A DNA stretch of 64,000 bases. Origin: Lactimicrobium massiliense (lineage in GTDB: Bacteria; Bacillota_I; Bacilli_A; Erysipelotrichales; Erysipelotrichaceae). The notes beneath the pieces were generated by a model, which was given only the letters and a program-made list of their open reading frames with translations, did no database searches and was not told the DNA's origin. Below, one piece after another: positions 29,001-36,625 of this stretch (positions are counted from its first letter, which is position 1; each line of letters starts with the position of its first letter). The stretch covers positions 124,001 through 188,000 of the forward strand of contig NZ_OUNG01000004.1 of the NCBI RefSeq assembly GCF_900343155.1. Direction: 5' to 3'. Made by a program: the position numbers and the translations under genes.

Positions 29001-30970
29001 TACTTTGTCTTGGTGCCGGCATTTCCTGTGAAATCCGATGGTTCTTTCACTGCTTTGCCATTCAGGGATGTCACAGCATAACTGCCATCACCGATAAAGT
29101 TGCTGTTGTTTCCAACGAAGGCAGCACTATTGGCTTCGGTTCCACTATGAACAGAAGCCGTTGTATAGCTGCTGCTGATTTTCTGAATGTGATTAACAGA
29201 ACCAGCCAGACCGCCGGCATAACCATTTCCGGCTATGATGTTATATCTTTGATTTCCATTTTCATCGGAAATATCAGTTCTATCAATATACTTTGACTGG
29301 TACGTGTGTCCGGATGCATAGCTCTTATCAACAGTCAGATTTGATGCATAACCGGCCAGGCCGCCGGCATTCCCACTGCCCTTCACATAAATCGATGCAG
29401 CACTGTTGTTGATTGTCACATTGCCGGAACCACGGCCGATCAGACCGCCGGCATCGCCGCCTGTGGACTGAATGGAAAGATCCGCAGATTTGCTCCAGAC
29501 AAGTACATTATCGGTTTCGAAGGTTGCTCCGTCTGATGCCTGACCAAGCAGAGCTCCGGCATGCCCATCAGCCTTGACGTTGATATCCATGACTTCAAGG
29601 CCTGTTACTTTCAGCGCTGAAGTACTGCCTGTGAGCGTGCCGAAAACACCGCCATCCTTGTCGGTTTCTGTGACAGTACCGCTTAAAAGATGCTGACGGG
29701 CAGTCTTTGAATTATCAGAATCGGTGTATGTATAACTGCCGTCGTAAATGAGACTCTGTTTTAAGTTTACAGGTTCATATTTTACATTATCCGTTTTGAT
29801 GCCGACGCGGTTTTCCAGATTCACAATATAGTTAGAGAAAGTGATGTCGGAAACCTGTGATGCTGACGTGACTTTCACGTAATCATTGAATTTTCCAAGA
29901 TTTTCCAGGTGGCGGATGCTGCTGATGATTGCTTTTCCATTGTTCAGACTGCCGAACAGAGAATTGGTATGCACAGGATCCGAAAACTTTGAAACATTGG
30001 TATAAGTATTGTTCGTGCTCTTCACAATTCTGGCAGTAACCGTGATGTTTTCACCGGCATACAGCTTATCAAACTGCTTTGCAAACTGCAGTGAGTCGCC
30101 GCCGGTTTTATCCTGAAAGGCATCCAGAGTATAGACATAGGAATCGTCTTTCTTCGTAAGATCGCTCAGTTGCAGATTTTTAACTTCTGTCTTCTGTGAG
30201 TCAGTGCCATAAACTCTGAGCTGCAGATAGTAACCGGGTTTTACCTGTTCCTTATTCAGCGAAATCAGAGCATCCAGCGTATCTCCGTTATCAACGTACA
30301 GAATCGGGGCATCGCTTACCTTTGCAGAGGCACCGGTATCCTCACCGCCATAGAAGCCAATGGTATGCTTCGCACTTCCATCCGGGAAATGACGGCGGAT
30401 CGTCTTTGCCCCTTCACTGCTGATATTGCCATTATCAGAAGCCATGGCTTTATGAAGCGCATCTGCCTTATCGCTGAGATCCGTTATTGAGAAAAGATAT
30501 CCATAGCTTTTATTGGCATATGAAAAGAAGACGCCCAATACCGTAGCGGAATCGTAATCATAGGTGATGATGTAGCTGCCGCTGCTGCGCAGAGTTTCAT
30601 CAACAGAGCCATATGGCAGGACGGCATCCAGGATTGCTGGTTTCTTCTGATCAGGAGAGACCACAATATCGTAGACATGATCACCGCTGGATGCCTGATA
30701 ATTTGTTCCTGTATACAGATTATCTTCCGTACCAAGCTGCGACGTATTATAAACATTCAGAGCACCTGTTGAAGAGGCAGAGCTGAGATGGTACTGCGCC
30801 GCAAGATAGATCTCATGTGCCGCCTGATCCGCATCCTTCAGACGCAGATTCCATACATACGGAACAACATTCACAATCGTAACGGCTACCAGTATGGTGA
30901 CAATCGCCACGGTTATCAACATTTCACCTAATGTGAATCCTTTATTACCTGTATATCTCTTTTTATTCAT
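26078..30970 (-). CDS. Giant adhesin with type IV prepilin N-terminus (locus B tip pilin)
   Basis: 1630 codons to the TAG. ATG 30970 has AGGTGA 7 nt upstream and follows the previous stop by 1 bp. It starts with a prepilin leader (YTGNKG/FTLGEMLITVAIV) and a stalk helix (VWNLRLKDADQAAHEIYLAAQYHL). The body contains at least eight GLUG-type repeats (GGLAGYASNLTVDKSYASGH, GGLVGQSGGTITHCYSTSS and similar), then InlB-type repeats (GKSFVGWVDSNGNPV, GYSFEGWFIDNNN). This resembles a beta-solenoid adhesin carried on a pilus tip by its pilin head. It is the fourth gene of locus B, following the three minor pilins, as the shortened paralogue does in locus A. The stop at codon 1631 removes the C-terminal 1,187 codons; read-through would give a protein of about 300 kDa. 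Confidence 0.85.
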   Translation of the reverse strand: MNKKRYTGNKGFTLGEMLITVAIVTILVAVTIVNVVPYVWNLRLKDADQAAHEIYLAAQYHLSSASSTGALNVYNTSQLGTEDNLYTGTNYQASSGDHVYDIVVSPDQKKPAILDAVLPYGSVDETLRSSGSYIITYDYDSATVLGVFFSYANKSYGYLFSITDLSDKADALHKAMASDNGNISSEGAKTIRRHFPDGSAKHTIGFYGGEDTGASAKVSDAPILYVDNGDTLDALISLNKEQVKPGYYLQLRVYGTDSQKTEVKNLQLSDLTKKDDSYVYTLDAFQDKTGGDSLQFAKQFDKLYAGENITVTARIVKSTNNTYTNVSKFSDPVHTNSLFGSLNNGKAIISSIRHLENLGKFNDYVKVTSASQVSDITFSNYIVNLENRVGIKTDNVKYEPVNLKQSLIYDGSYTYTDSDNSKTARQHLLSGTVTETDKDGGVFGTLTGSTSALKVTGLEVMDINVKADGHAGALLGQASDGATFETDNVLVWSKSADLSIQSTGGDAGGLIGRGSGNVTINNSAASIYVKGSGNAGGLAGYASNLTVDKSYASGHTYQSKYIDRTDISDENGNQRYNIIAGNGYAGGLAGSVNHIQKISSSYTTASVHSGTEANSAAFVGNNSNFIGDGSYAVTSLNGKAVKEPSDFTGNAGTKTKYVNDETLLGTESAVTYPYSTISELAGSNLDNATWFLSAHVGDWTAETQSKAETSFNNKEILQFITTVPDVSADDEIEVQFFYGNTYKDQYGNTQRMGVYGMSDLSQTPALTFTFKNGKIYSINNYYNYANLKTWNTKTPDDWRSNLCKIKPEGNQTTFTINLDDITYYKNGNLGSFANVLSNVLGIAPGYDVTARVVENGTVISDPVVTNSLYGDQTTADTIVVSCGRHLQNLDPSVSNNKWTDANISKINLTSDIAWNSTSDSFFDRVNNLRINPSDTVDGVYAGSQIVSNKKFLSINGYNFNNSNNAVVFEGNGHTISDINFHVNDDASGLFSKIHDFTVQDLTILNGQIEAENNVQAAGLLAGYYSNGSVKNCYAVGENSAVRIGNSQYAGGLVGYMQSTDMTNCGASVYVQGSIAGGLVGDFNSGSISRSFSGGRTTNGSYLENAKVKGYYNVEGYTDAGGLVGQSGGTITHCYSTSSVYSGNNQSILPHWGYTSGNGHAGGLIGKTGNQKAVNNSYAVGMVLGPQGSAGALIGYYDNYGFDDSVVNNYYLEGINVDVSTMKELPAVGGPNQTVYINGQTQSLTEGHMSCVNYYSSDSNPIARADDSKVHYFTYSYDSTLQGSYPYVSWTRQADNVSTHYGGWQIPINKPTLCHILLLDSDGTTKVAETSVSYGTDWASQFEQYSAQLSSKKVDGKSFVGWVDSNGNPVTESSFASVITDITATAKYASEVSFYYEDPETGNNEFISTAVVKDSDMSVNVPSYPSFNGYSFEGWFIDNNNTAVVKNNKIYNPSASKYTAKYKKQVIYTYKVLFCYEEKNGTPGNRITSLNTHTYERTNDNYQSFNQEISLMGITAPYGQLDKLYAVNDDTGDKILDQPLHSADNKVTITGYAADVTYYVLFISKQVTYNVEHIFKNSSDLYKQAKVENGLLQNGDELAYDPYSQVTLTETKPGNAGSMTAATIIENLGDG

Positions 30971-30971
30971 A

Positions 30972-31520
30972 TCATTCACCTGCCCCGGCGTCATTCAGAT
31001 TCCGTATTTTCACGCTGTCAACCTGATACAGAATCTGTCCGGCAGTATTTTCAGCTTTCAGATTTTTGATTGTAAATATATGCGTTTTCTGGTCATAGGT
31101 CAGTGAGTCATAGGTGACATACATTCTGCCATTGCCCATCGCCTCAGGAATAAACGTTTCTTTTACCGCGTTGTTCAGATCTTTCGCATCTTCACTTCTC
31201 TGGATTCCGAATGGAAGAGAGTCACTGGTGCCCGGAACGAATCTCGAGGCATAGCCGGAATTTTCATCCACAAACCACTTCACATTTCCGCTGCTGTCTG
31301 TATCCACCTGCTCTGCGAATTCCAGTTCATCCTGCATGCGGATTTCAAGCGTGGATACATAAATTTCCGCATTTGCCTTATCTGTGATCTTCTGCCAGGA
31401 GCGCATAAAGGCCACCAGTCCGCCGATAATCATCAGACCCGCCAAGGACATGATTAAAACGGCGGCCAGTGTCTCGCCTAATGTGAATCCTTCCGTTTTT
31501 CCAGTCTTGCTTCTGATCAT
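30972..31520 (-). CDS. Minor prepilin (PulJ-like), locus B
   Basis: 182 aa. Leader SKTGKTEG/FTLGETLAAVLIMSLAGL with Gly -1 and Glu +5, then a stalk helix (MRSWQKITDKANAEIYVSTLEIRMQDELEFA) and a mainly beta domain. It is the intact paralogue of the locus A protein at 5721-6266, sharing the TLEVRMQEELE-type segment and a similar ending (VDSVKIRNLNDAGAGE vs LGTVKIQNVNDAPVVK). It sits 11 bp after the 105-aa gene, and its stop is 1 bp from the adhesin start, so it is probably translated together with it. Confidence 0.85.
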   Translation of the reverse strand: MIRSKTGKTEGFTLGETLAAVLIMSLAGLMIIGGLVAFMRSWQKITDKANAEIYVSTLEIRMQDELEFAEQVDTDSSGNVKWFVDENSGYASRFVPGTSDSLPFGIQRSEDAKDLNNAVKETFIPEAMGNGRMYVTYDSLTYDQKTHIFTIKNLKAENTAGQILYQVDSVKIRNLNDAGAGE

Positions 31521-31531
31521 TTTCCCTCGTC

Positions 31532-31849
31532 TTATTTGCTGTATACCGATATGATCGCGTCATCGGTTGTATTCGAATATACGGTAACAGGAATGTTATC
31601 GCTGTAAGCGGTCAGGGACGCACCGCTGTTGTTCGCTGTGATGGAGGCAGATGCTGAAGTGCTTTCTCCGCCTTCTGCCAGTGCATTCATCTGTTCGTAG
31701 TAAGCCTTCATCTTTGCATCTGATCTTGTCATCGTGCGGTTGGCTGCGCCGACGGCGCCGGCGGCCATCAGTCCGGCAAGTGCTGCAATCAGCACGGCTG
31801 CCAGAGCTTCCGTAACGCTTTCTCCACGTCTGCTTTTCAGTTTTTTCAT
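31532..31849 (-). CDS. Minor prepilin-like protein (PulI-like), locus B
   Basis: 105 aa. The start KSRRG/ESVTEALAAVLIAALAGL is the same unusual type as in locus A (Gly -1, Glu +1, Glu +5). The C-terminal domain is short and Ser/Thr-rich (STSASASITANNSGASLT). It overlaps the upstream gene by ATGA, as in locus A, and belongs to the conserved four-gene minor pilin set. The function, initiation or tip complex, is inferred from the set rather than from its own sequence. Confidence 0.78.
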   Translation of the reverse strand: MKKLKSRRGESVTEALAAVLIAALAGLMAAGAVGAANRTMTRSDAKMKAYYEQMNALAEGGESTSASASITANNSGASLTAYSDNIPVTVYSNTTDDAIISVYSK

Positions 31850-32613
31850 GGTCTGCTCACACTCGCTTCCGCAAACGATACAATCGTTGTCTTCACTGCC
31901 GTCTGTCCGGCATCCGGATTTCCCTGTTCTTTCGCAGTATATTCAAAACCGGTCGAAATATCCGGCACACAGTTCACATCGCATTCTGTCTGATTCTTTT
32001 TCACTTTGAATGTGACAGACATATCTGTACCAAGTGTAAATTTGGCATCTGCTTTGAGATTGTCATTGTTCCCAACGGTGATCTGAAGGTTCTTTGTCTG
32101 TTTCTGCAATGTCTCTTTACCGGCGGTCAGAGCCAGTCTTCCATTATTGAATGAATTGGTGTTATTTTCGAATGTATTCAGATAACTGCTGTAGAGGCTC
32201 TGAATTGACTCTTTCAGTACAGAGGAGGATGCATCTGTGATTTCTTTCGTTTTCGTTGGTGCAAAATCACGCAGGCTGGTTTTTCCTTCGATATCCGAAG
32301 TATCGTTCGATTCATAATATGCTGTATTCACTGATGTGACAGTACCGGCTTTATCAATATTGGCCGTTTCCACAATGATCACAGCGTCATTCTGCAGCTG
32401 ATCCGCAATCAGACGGGCGCCGGACATCACGGCAGAATCATCCTGCCTGGTTTCCGTCAGGGTTTCCGTCAGGGCGGCGATCCGGCCGGTCGAAGCTGTC
32501 GCTGCGGCAATGATCATGGACGCAAGTACCGCACAGACAAGGAAATACAGCAGGGCAACACTCAGCGACACGCCGTGGTTTGAATTCAGTTTTTTCATCA
32601 CTGTGTTTTTCAT
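31846..32613 (-). CDS. Minor pilin without Glu5 (PilX/PulK-like), locus B
   Basis: About 255 aa from Met 32613, or 250 from Met 32598; neither has a strong ribosome binding site. The N-terminus NSNHG/VSLSVALLYFLVCAVLASM lacks Glu +5, as in PulK/PilX. The last 40 residues match the locus A paralogue. It is the first gene of locus B, downstream of its own candidate promoter and a terminator that ends the GGDEF-EAL gene. The open frame extends further upstream to 32745, but that part crosses the terminator and is unlikely to be translated. Confidence 0.78.
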   Translation of the reverse strand: MKNTVMKKLNSNHGVSLSVALLYFLVCAVLASMIIAAATASTGRIAALTETLTETRQDDSAVMSGARLIADQLQNDAVIIVETANIDKAGTVTSVNTAYYESNDTSDIEGKTSLRDFAPTKTKEITDASSSVLKESIQSLYSSYLNTFENNTNSFNNGRLALTAGKETLQKQTKNLQITVGNNDNLKADAKFTLGTDMSVTFKVKKNQTECDVNCVPDISTGFEYTAKEQGNPDAGQTAVKTTIVSFAEASVSRP

Positions 32614-32650
32614 ACGCTTAAAAGAGGTATCGGCATAAATACCCGTTATT

Positions 32651-32690
32651 ATTGTACTCCGAATCAAATTGTTTTCTATTTTATGCGCTT
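32651..32690 (-). promoter_or_regulatory. Candidate promoter of pilus locus B
   Basis: TACAAT (32656-32651, minus strand) lies in GGAGTACAATAAT, similar to GGAGTATAGTATT before locus A. No clear -35 is seen at 16-18 bp. It lies about 38 bp before the first possible start codon. Confidence 0.35.
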
Positions 32691-32700
32691 TTTCACACAG

Positions 32701-32732
32701 AAAAACGGAGCTTCTGCTCAGAGAAAACTCCG
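32701..32732 (-). terminator. Terminator of the GGDEF-EAL gene
   Basis: Stem CGGAG/CTCCG, extended by TTTT/AAGA mispairs, is followed by TTTTTCT on the minus strand. It lies between the GGDEF-EAL stop and locus B and makes locus B a separate unit. Confidence 0.6.
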
Positions 32733-32745
32733 CTGTATATATCAA

Positions 32746-35562
32746 TCAGGACTCTGCCACCGCTGTCTTCAGCTGCACCTGCTTTACCAGATCCTCAAAG
32801 GCACTCTCATTGGCGGTCGGTTCGATACTCTTGATGCAGGAAAGCACCCGCTTTTCCTCAGATCCCGGCACAAGCAGAAGATTGAACTCCTTCCACTGAT
32901 AGACATACCGGCCATTATGATCCGGAAGTAATACCCGGAAGAAGGACCGCAGGATGCCCTCCGGTGAGTTCTGCAGACGTTGTAACATCGTATCGGGATC
33001 TACGAACTGCCGGTATCTCTCCTGGTCTTCCGCATAGATCAGATGGGTCTGGAAATACTTCAGCCCCTTCCGTAACTGGGTATCCCGGCCATAGCCCTTC
33101 TGGATGCCGAAGTTATTGACCAGGCTCTCGGCGATATTGCGCTGTGGATTGAGAACATGTACATCATCGAACAGCAATGTGATATCCGCGATGGAGCGGT
33201 CCACCATCCTGCCGGCCTGCTGGATCCGGTCTGCGGTCACATTCGTCATCGAAGCCAGGAGAATATTCTTATCATCCCTGGAAGCGATCACCTTCACCGA
33301 TACCCGCAATACATTGAAATTATCCACGACATAGGTCGTCATCCGCTCGCCTCTGTTCACCGCCTGCAGATAACAGGTATGAAGCCGGGCATGGAGAGGA
33401 TTGTTCTGATCATTCAGAACGCCGGCTGATTCTTCTTCACTCTTGCGGCCCAGTTCCTGTAACTGTTCCTTTTCCTTCTGGTTGATGAAGAGATACCTCG
33501 CCCGATCCTGCTTCACATCATATTCCATGACTGCCCGCGGCACGTCGCCGTTGATGACGCAGGCATCTGCCTTATCATAGAAGTTCTTCCAGGCAATTGT
33601 TTCCAACGGGGTTTCCATCCGGGTCATGTACTGCTCCATTTCTTCTTCCGGTAATGGCCTGGAATAGTAGTATCCCTGCATCAGATCACAGCCGATCTCC
33701 TTGAGGAAGCGGACATGTTCCGGTGTTTCCACGCCTTCCGCCAGGGTCCAGATGCCCAGACGCTTGGCCATATCCACGGCGCTCTTCATGATCTCCTTGG
33801 AAGCCTTGGAGAAAGAGCGCAGGAAGCCCATATCCAGTTTGATCACATCCAGTGTGTAGTCATTCAGGAAAATCAGCGAGGAATAGCCGCTGCCGAAGTC
33901 ATCCATCCACACTTCAAAGCCGGCTTCCCGCAGATGCTTGACCACTGCGGTCATCTTTTCCTTGTTCTGGACAAACACGCTCTCGGTGATCTCCAGGGCA
34001 ATTAGCTTCCGGTCAATGCCGAAGTAATCGGCTTCATCTTCCACAAAGGCGGCCATATCCCGCTTATCAAAATCCTGACGGGAGAAGTTCACGGAAACCG
34101 GCTGCAACGGCAGACCGGCCTCCTGACGCTGCTTCTGAATCTCGCATACGCGCCGGTAGATATAGCAGTCTACCTGATAGATCAGGCCTGCTTTCTCCAG
34201 TACCGGCACAAACACGGAAGGCATGATCGTGCCATAGACCGGATCCTCCCAGCGGGCCAGTGCTTCCGCCCCGGCCAGACGGTCCGTGATTGTGCGGGCC
34301 ACCGGCTGGAGGTACGGTACGATCCAGCCTTTCTCCAATGCATCAGAGAGATGATTGATGATATACGTGCGCATCTCTTCACTGCTCAACGCCGCCTGGG
34401 CCGCATTCTCACTCTTCTTCGCTTCTCCGAACTTCAACGGCAGGCCTTTACTGGAAGGCGCCTGGAAGCGCGTCATCACCTTACTGATACTGCTGACAGG
34501 CGATTTCTTCTGCGTATCATAATAGGCCTGTTTCTGTACGTAGAGCTTATGATCCGCTTCCGCAATCAGCTCCTCTGCCTGCATGTTTTCCCGGTCGGCC
34601 ATGGCATAACCGGTGCTGACTGTGAAGCGGAAGGAAAGAGCCGAAGCCTCCAGCACTTCGGAAAGCAGTTCCGAAAAGCGTTCCATCACCACATGCGGCT
34701 TTGCCTCATGACTGCTGAGGCCGAACATGAATTCATCGCCGCCATACCGGGAAAGGAAGCTTGTATGATAATCTGAGGCCAGTTTCCGCAGCGCATCTGC
34801 CGTCAGTAACAGCGCTTCATCTCCGAGGATATGGCCATAGGTATCGTTGATCTTCTTGAAGCAGTTGATATCCGCCATGAACAGATAGAATGGCTCCTTC
34901 TGTGCATTGGCTAACCGGTTGCGGACAATGGCCATGCCCCGGCCATGATTGTTTAGCTTCGTCAGGGCATCCGTATCAATCTGCTGACTCTGCAGGCTGG
35001 AAAAGATCAGAAACATGCCTAACGTAAAGAACAACATCGAAAACGGCGCCCGGCTGAGCGTTACCTGCAGAATGCCGCCGGCAACCAGCAGGGTGGAAAA
35101 CAACACATACAGATGGACATCCCGCTTGTTTAACTGCTTCTGCCGGCGGTTCACCCACATCAGACGGATCAGATAGCCATAGTACACAAAGCAGCAGAGA
35201 CAATGCACCGGATACAGATCACCCCGCACATACTGCCCTGCCCCATCCAGATAAAACACCCGATGATTCCAAAGCGAGGAGATGCCCAGCCCTGTCAGAA
35301 TCACAATTGGCAGCACCCGCAGGAAATCCGTTCCCGCCGAGCGCTTCTCCAGTATTTTTCTTGGCGTCACCTTGATATCCACGAACATATACCAGAAACA
35401 GACGATATATCCCGTGCAGACCAGATCCCCGAGACAGGAGAGATATAACAAAGCGCGCGGCATTTCCGGCACCAGCACATGGGCCAGCATCCAGATGCAC
35501 TCCGAGACAACCTGAATACTGCTGACCGCACAAAGGCGCCGGAACAGCCGTACTTCATCCAC
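32746..35562 (-). CDS. Membrane c-di-GMP enzyme, about 6-7 TM plus GGDEF plus EAL plus PAS-like tail
   Basis: 938 aa. About six to seven hydrophobic helices occupy residues 10-195. A GGDEF domain follows (about 205-350) with intact SRYGGDEF, then an EAL domain (about 395-650) with AEALARW, VNFSRQDF, LEITES, DDFGSGYSS, IKLDMGF, AEGVET and QGYYYS, then the same PAS-like tail as the 12037-13704 protein. Both catalytic sites look functional, so the protein could make or break c-di-GMP. The 5' end abuts a truncated pilin copy: the preceding bases belong to pilin in another frame, the ribosome binding site is weak (GGGGCGG), and the first TM helix may be shortened. The gene start may therefore have been damaged by the rearrangement. 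Confidence 0.85.
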   Translation of the reverse strand: MDEVRLFRRLCAVSSIQVVSECIWMLAHVLVPEMPRALLYLSCLGDLVCTGYIVCFWYMFVDIKVTPRKILEKRSAGTDFLRVLPIVILTGLGISSLWNHRVFYLDGAGQYVRGDLYPVHCLCCFVYYGYLIRLMWVNRRQKQLNKRDVHLYVLFSTLLVAGGILQVTLSRAPFSMLFFTLGMFLIFSSLQSQQIDTDALTKLNNHGRGMAIVRNRLANAQKEPFYLFMADINCFKKINDTYGHILGDEALLLTADALRKLASDYHTSFLSRYGGDEFMFGLSSHEAKPHVVMERFSELLSEVLEASALSFRFTVSTGYAMADRENMQAEELIAEADHKLYVQKQAYYDTQKKSPVSSISKVMTRFQAPSSKGLPLKFGEAKKSENAAQAALSSEEMRTYIINHLSDALEKGWIVPYLQPVARTITDRLAGAEALARWEDPVYGTIMPSVFVPVLEKAGLIYQVDCYIYRRVCEIQKQRQEAGLPLQPVSVNFSRQDFDKRDMAAFVEDEADYFGIDRKLIALEITESVFVQNKEKMTAVVKHLREAGFEVWMDDFGSGYSSLIFLNDYTLDVIKLDMGFLRSFSKASKEIMKSAVDMAKRLGIWTLAEGVETPEHVRFLKEIGCDLMQGYYYSRPLPEEEMEQYMTRMETPLETIAWKNFYDKADACVINGDVPRAVMEYDVKQDRARYLFINQKEKEQLQELGRKSEEESAGVLNDQNNPLHARLHTCYLQAVNRGERMTTYVVDNFNVLRVSVKVIASRDDKNILLASMTNVTADRIQQAGRMVDRSIADITLLFDDVHVLNPQRNIAESLVNNFGIQKGYGRDTQLRKGLKYFQTHLIYAEDQERYRQFVDPDTMLQRLQNSPEGILRSFFRVLLPDHNGRYVYQWKEFNLLLVPGSEEKRVLSCIKSIEPTANESAFEDLVKQVQLKTAVAES

Positions 35563-35564
35563 CG

Positions 35565-35879
35565 CCCCGACATTCCGGTACCAGAATCATCCAGTGCGAC
35601 AGTCCAGCTTGTATATGTGGTAGTATCAACACCCTCTGGTACATTTGTGGCCCAATCTGCGATATTTGTATCAGTAATCGTTGTTTCTGGTGCTTTTGTA
35701 GCACCAACAAATTTGCCGTCAGATGTAGTATAAGTGCCACCTCTATATGTGTCATCTGTTAAATAATCAGCTGTAGCAGCGGCATACGCAGCTCTAGCAT
35801 TTGCCTGATTAGTAGCAATTCTTGCTTTCTTTAATTGAGCTGTGAAAATCAGAATTGAGATCGCTACTAATACGCCCAA
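35565..35879 (-). pseudogene. Headless and tailless pilin copy fused to the GGDEF-EAL gene start
   Basis: About 105 codons. It begins at GGC GTA TTA (GVLVAISILIFTAQLKKARIA), the same helix codon as the other copies, and has no leader or ATG. The body (YLTDDTYRGGTYTTSDGKF...DSGTG) is cut near codon 105, where sequence leading into the neighbouring GGDEF-EAL gene takes over; the frame then runs to 35367 over that gene out of frame. It lacks a stop and terminator of its own. The body is not closely similar to the other pilin copies. Confidence 0.78.
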
Positions 35880-35925
35880 TGCCGACCTTCACCTCTGGGA
35901 TACTGTGGACAAGGGAAACCAATGC

Positions 35926-35971
35926 ATCACACCTTTTCACGTTAATGGGTATTTGAAATCACACCTTTTCA
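35926..35971. repeat. 14-bp direct repeat upstream of the first headless pilin
   Basis: ATCACACCTTTTCA occurs at 35926-35939 and 35958-35971, and a partly complementary AAAAGTGTG follows. Spaced short terminal repeats of this kind are typical of IS21-type ends, but no transposase gene is present. The surrounding 35880-36089 holds no gene I can support. Confidence 0.6.
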
Positions 35972-36089
35972 TAAAAGTGTGTGCGCGGATTTTGAAATCG
36001 TGGAACACATTATGGCGAAAGTCGAGCAGAATCAGAGCAGGCATGAAGTTCCGGCTGGAGTGAACATTTTCATAAAAATGAAGGAAGGC

Positions 36090-36128
36090 ATAAATAAAGC
36101 TCATCCTCCGATTAAGGAAGATGAGCTT
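36090..36128 (-). terminator. Terminator of headless pilin copy 2
   Basis: A 13-bp stem AAGCTCATCTTCC/GGAGGATGAGCTT (one G-U) followed by a T/A-rich tail, 23 bp after the stop. It closely resembles the terminator after copy 3. Confidence 0.75.
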
Positions 36129-36150
36129 ACTTATTTTTATTAATTGCTTA

Positions 36151-36480
36151 TTACTTTACTTCGATTGTTGTCTGGCCAGCATCATTTACTGTAATTGTAG
36201 CTGTGCCAGTTGTCTTTTTAAGGCTCTTAACCTCAACATTTCCAATCTTTGCATCAGCATTTGTACCAGTCCAACCATCAGTCTTCTGAGTTAATGTAAC
36301 TTCTTCGGAAGCAGATTTGCCATCATCGGCGATTGTAACGTTATTAGAAGACTTCTCACCTGTCAGAACAGATGAAGAGCATTCAGCATATGCGCTTCTG
36401 ATATTAGCCAGGTCTGTAGCTTCTCTAGCCTTCTCAAGCTGTGCTGTGAAGATCGGAATCGAAATTGCTACCAGTACGGC
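36151..36480 (-). pseudogene. Headless pilin copy 2 (candidate silent cassette)
   Basis: No start codon, so missed by ORF finders. It reads from GCC (36480): AVLVAISIPIFTAQLEKAREATDLANIRSAYAE... through a short beta domain with EVTLTQKTDGW to IEVK and TAA at 36151, about 109 codons. The helix is almost perfectly conserved and the frame is open, with no decay inside the body. What is missing is precisely the leader and first half of the helix. No in-frame ATG, GTG or TTG with a ribosome binding site is found in the flank upstream. Copy 3 has the same structure, flank and terminator. Confidence 0.85.
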
Positions 36481-36607
36481 CCGTGCTGTGTGAGTTGCAA
36501 TGCTAACTGTGTTAGTTGGTTGCTGTGAGCGGCTTGGCCACTGACATAGTGTGAGATCTTTTCACAAAAGTCGATAACCTGTTGGCAAAAGTGCATTTTC
36601 GCGAAAA
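36481..36607 (-). repeat. 127-bp conserved element upstream of headless pilin copy 2
   Basis: Aligns without gaps to 38996-39122 over its full 127 bp. The distal 34 bp (36574-36607) are identical in both and end in the palindrome TTTTCGCGAAAA; the rest is diverged but shares blocks such as AACTGTGT and GCGGCTT at the same offsets. It directly abuts the first codon of the pilin body. It could be a recombination arm, or the relict end of an IS. Confidence 0.85.
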
Positions 36608-36625
36608 CATTCAAAAAGCTCCATA

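Noticed and set aside
34351-34776. Plus-strand 141-codon ORF within the GGDEF-EAL gene
   Set aside because: Antisense shadow of a gene with intact GGDEF and EAL motifs; no ribosome binding site.
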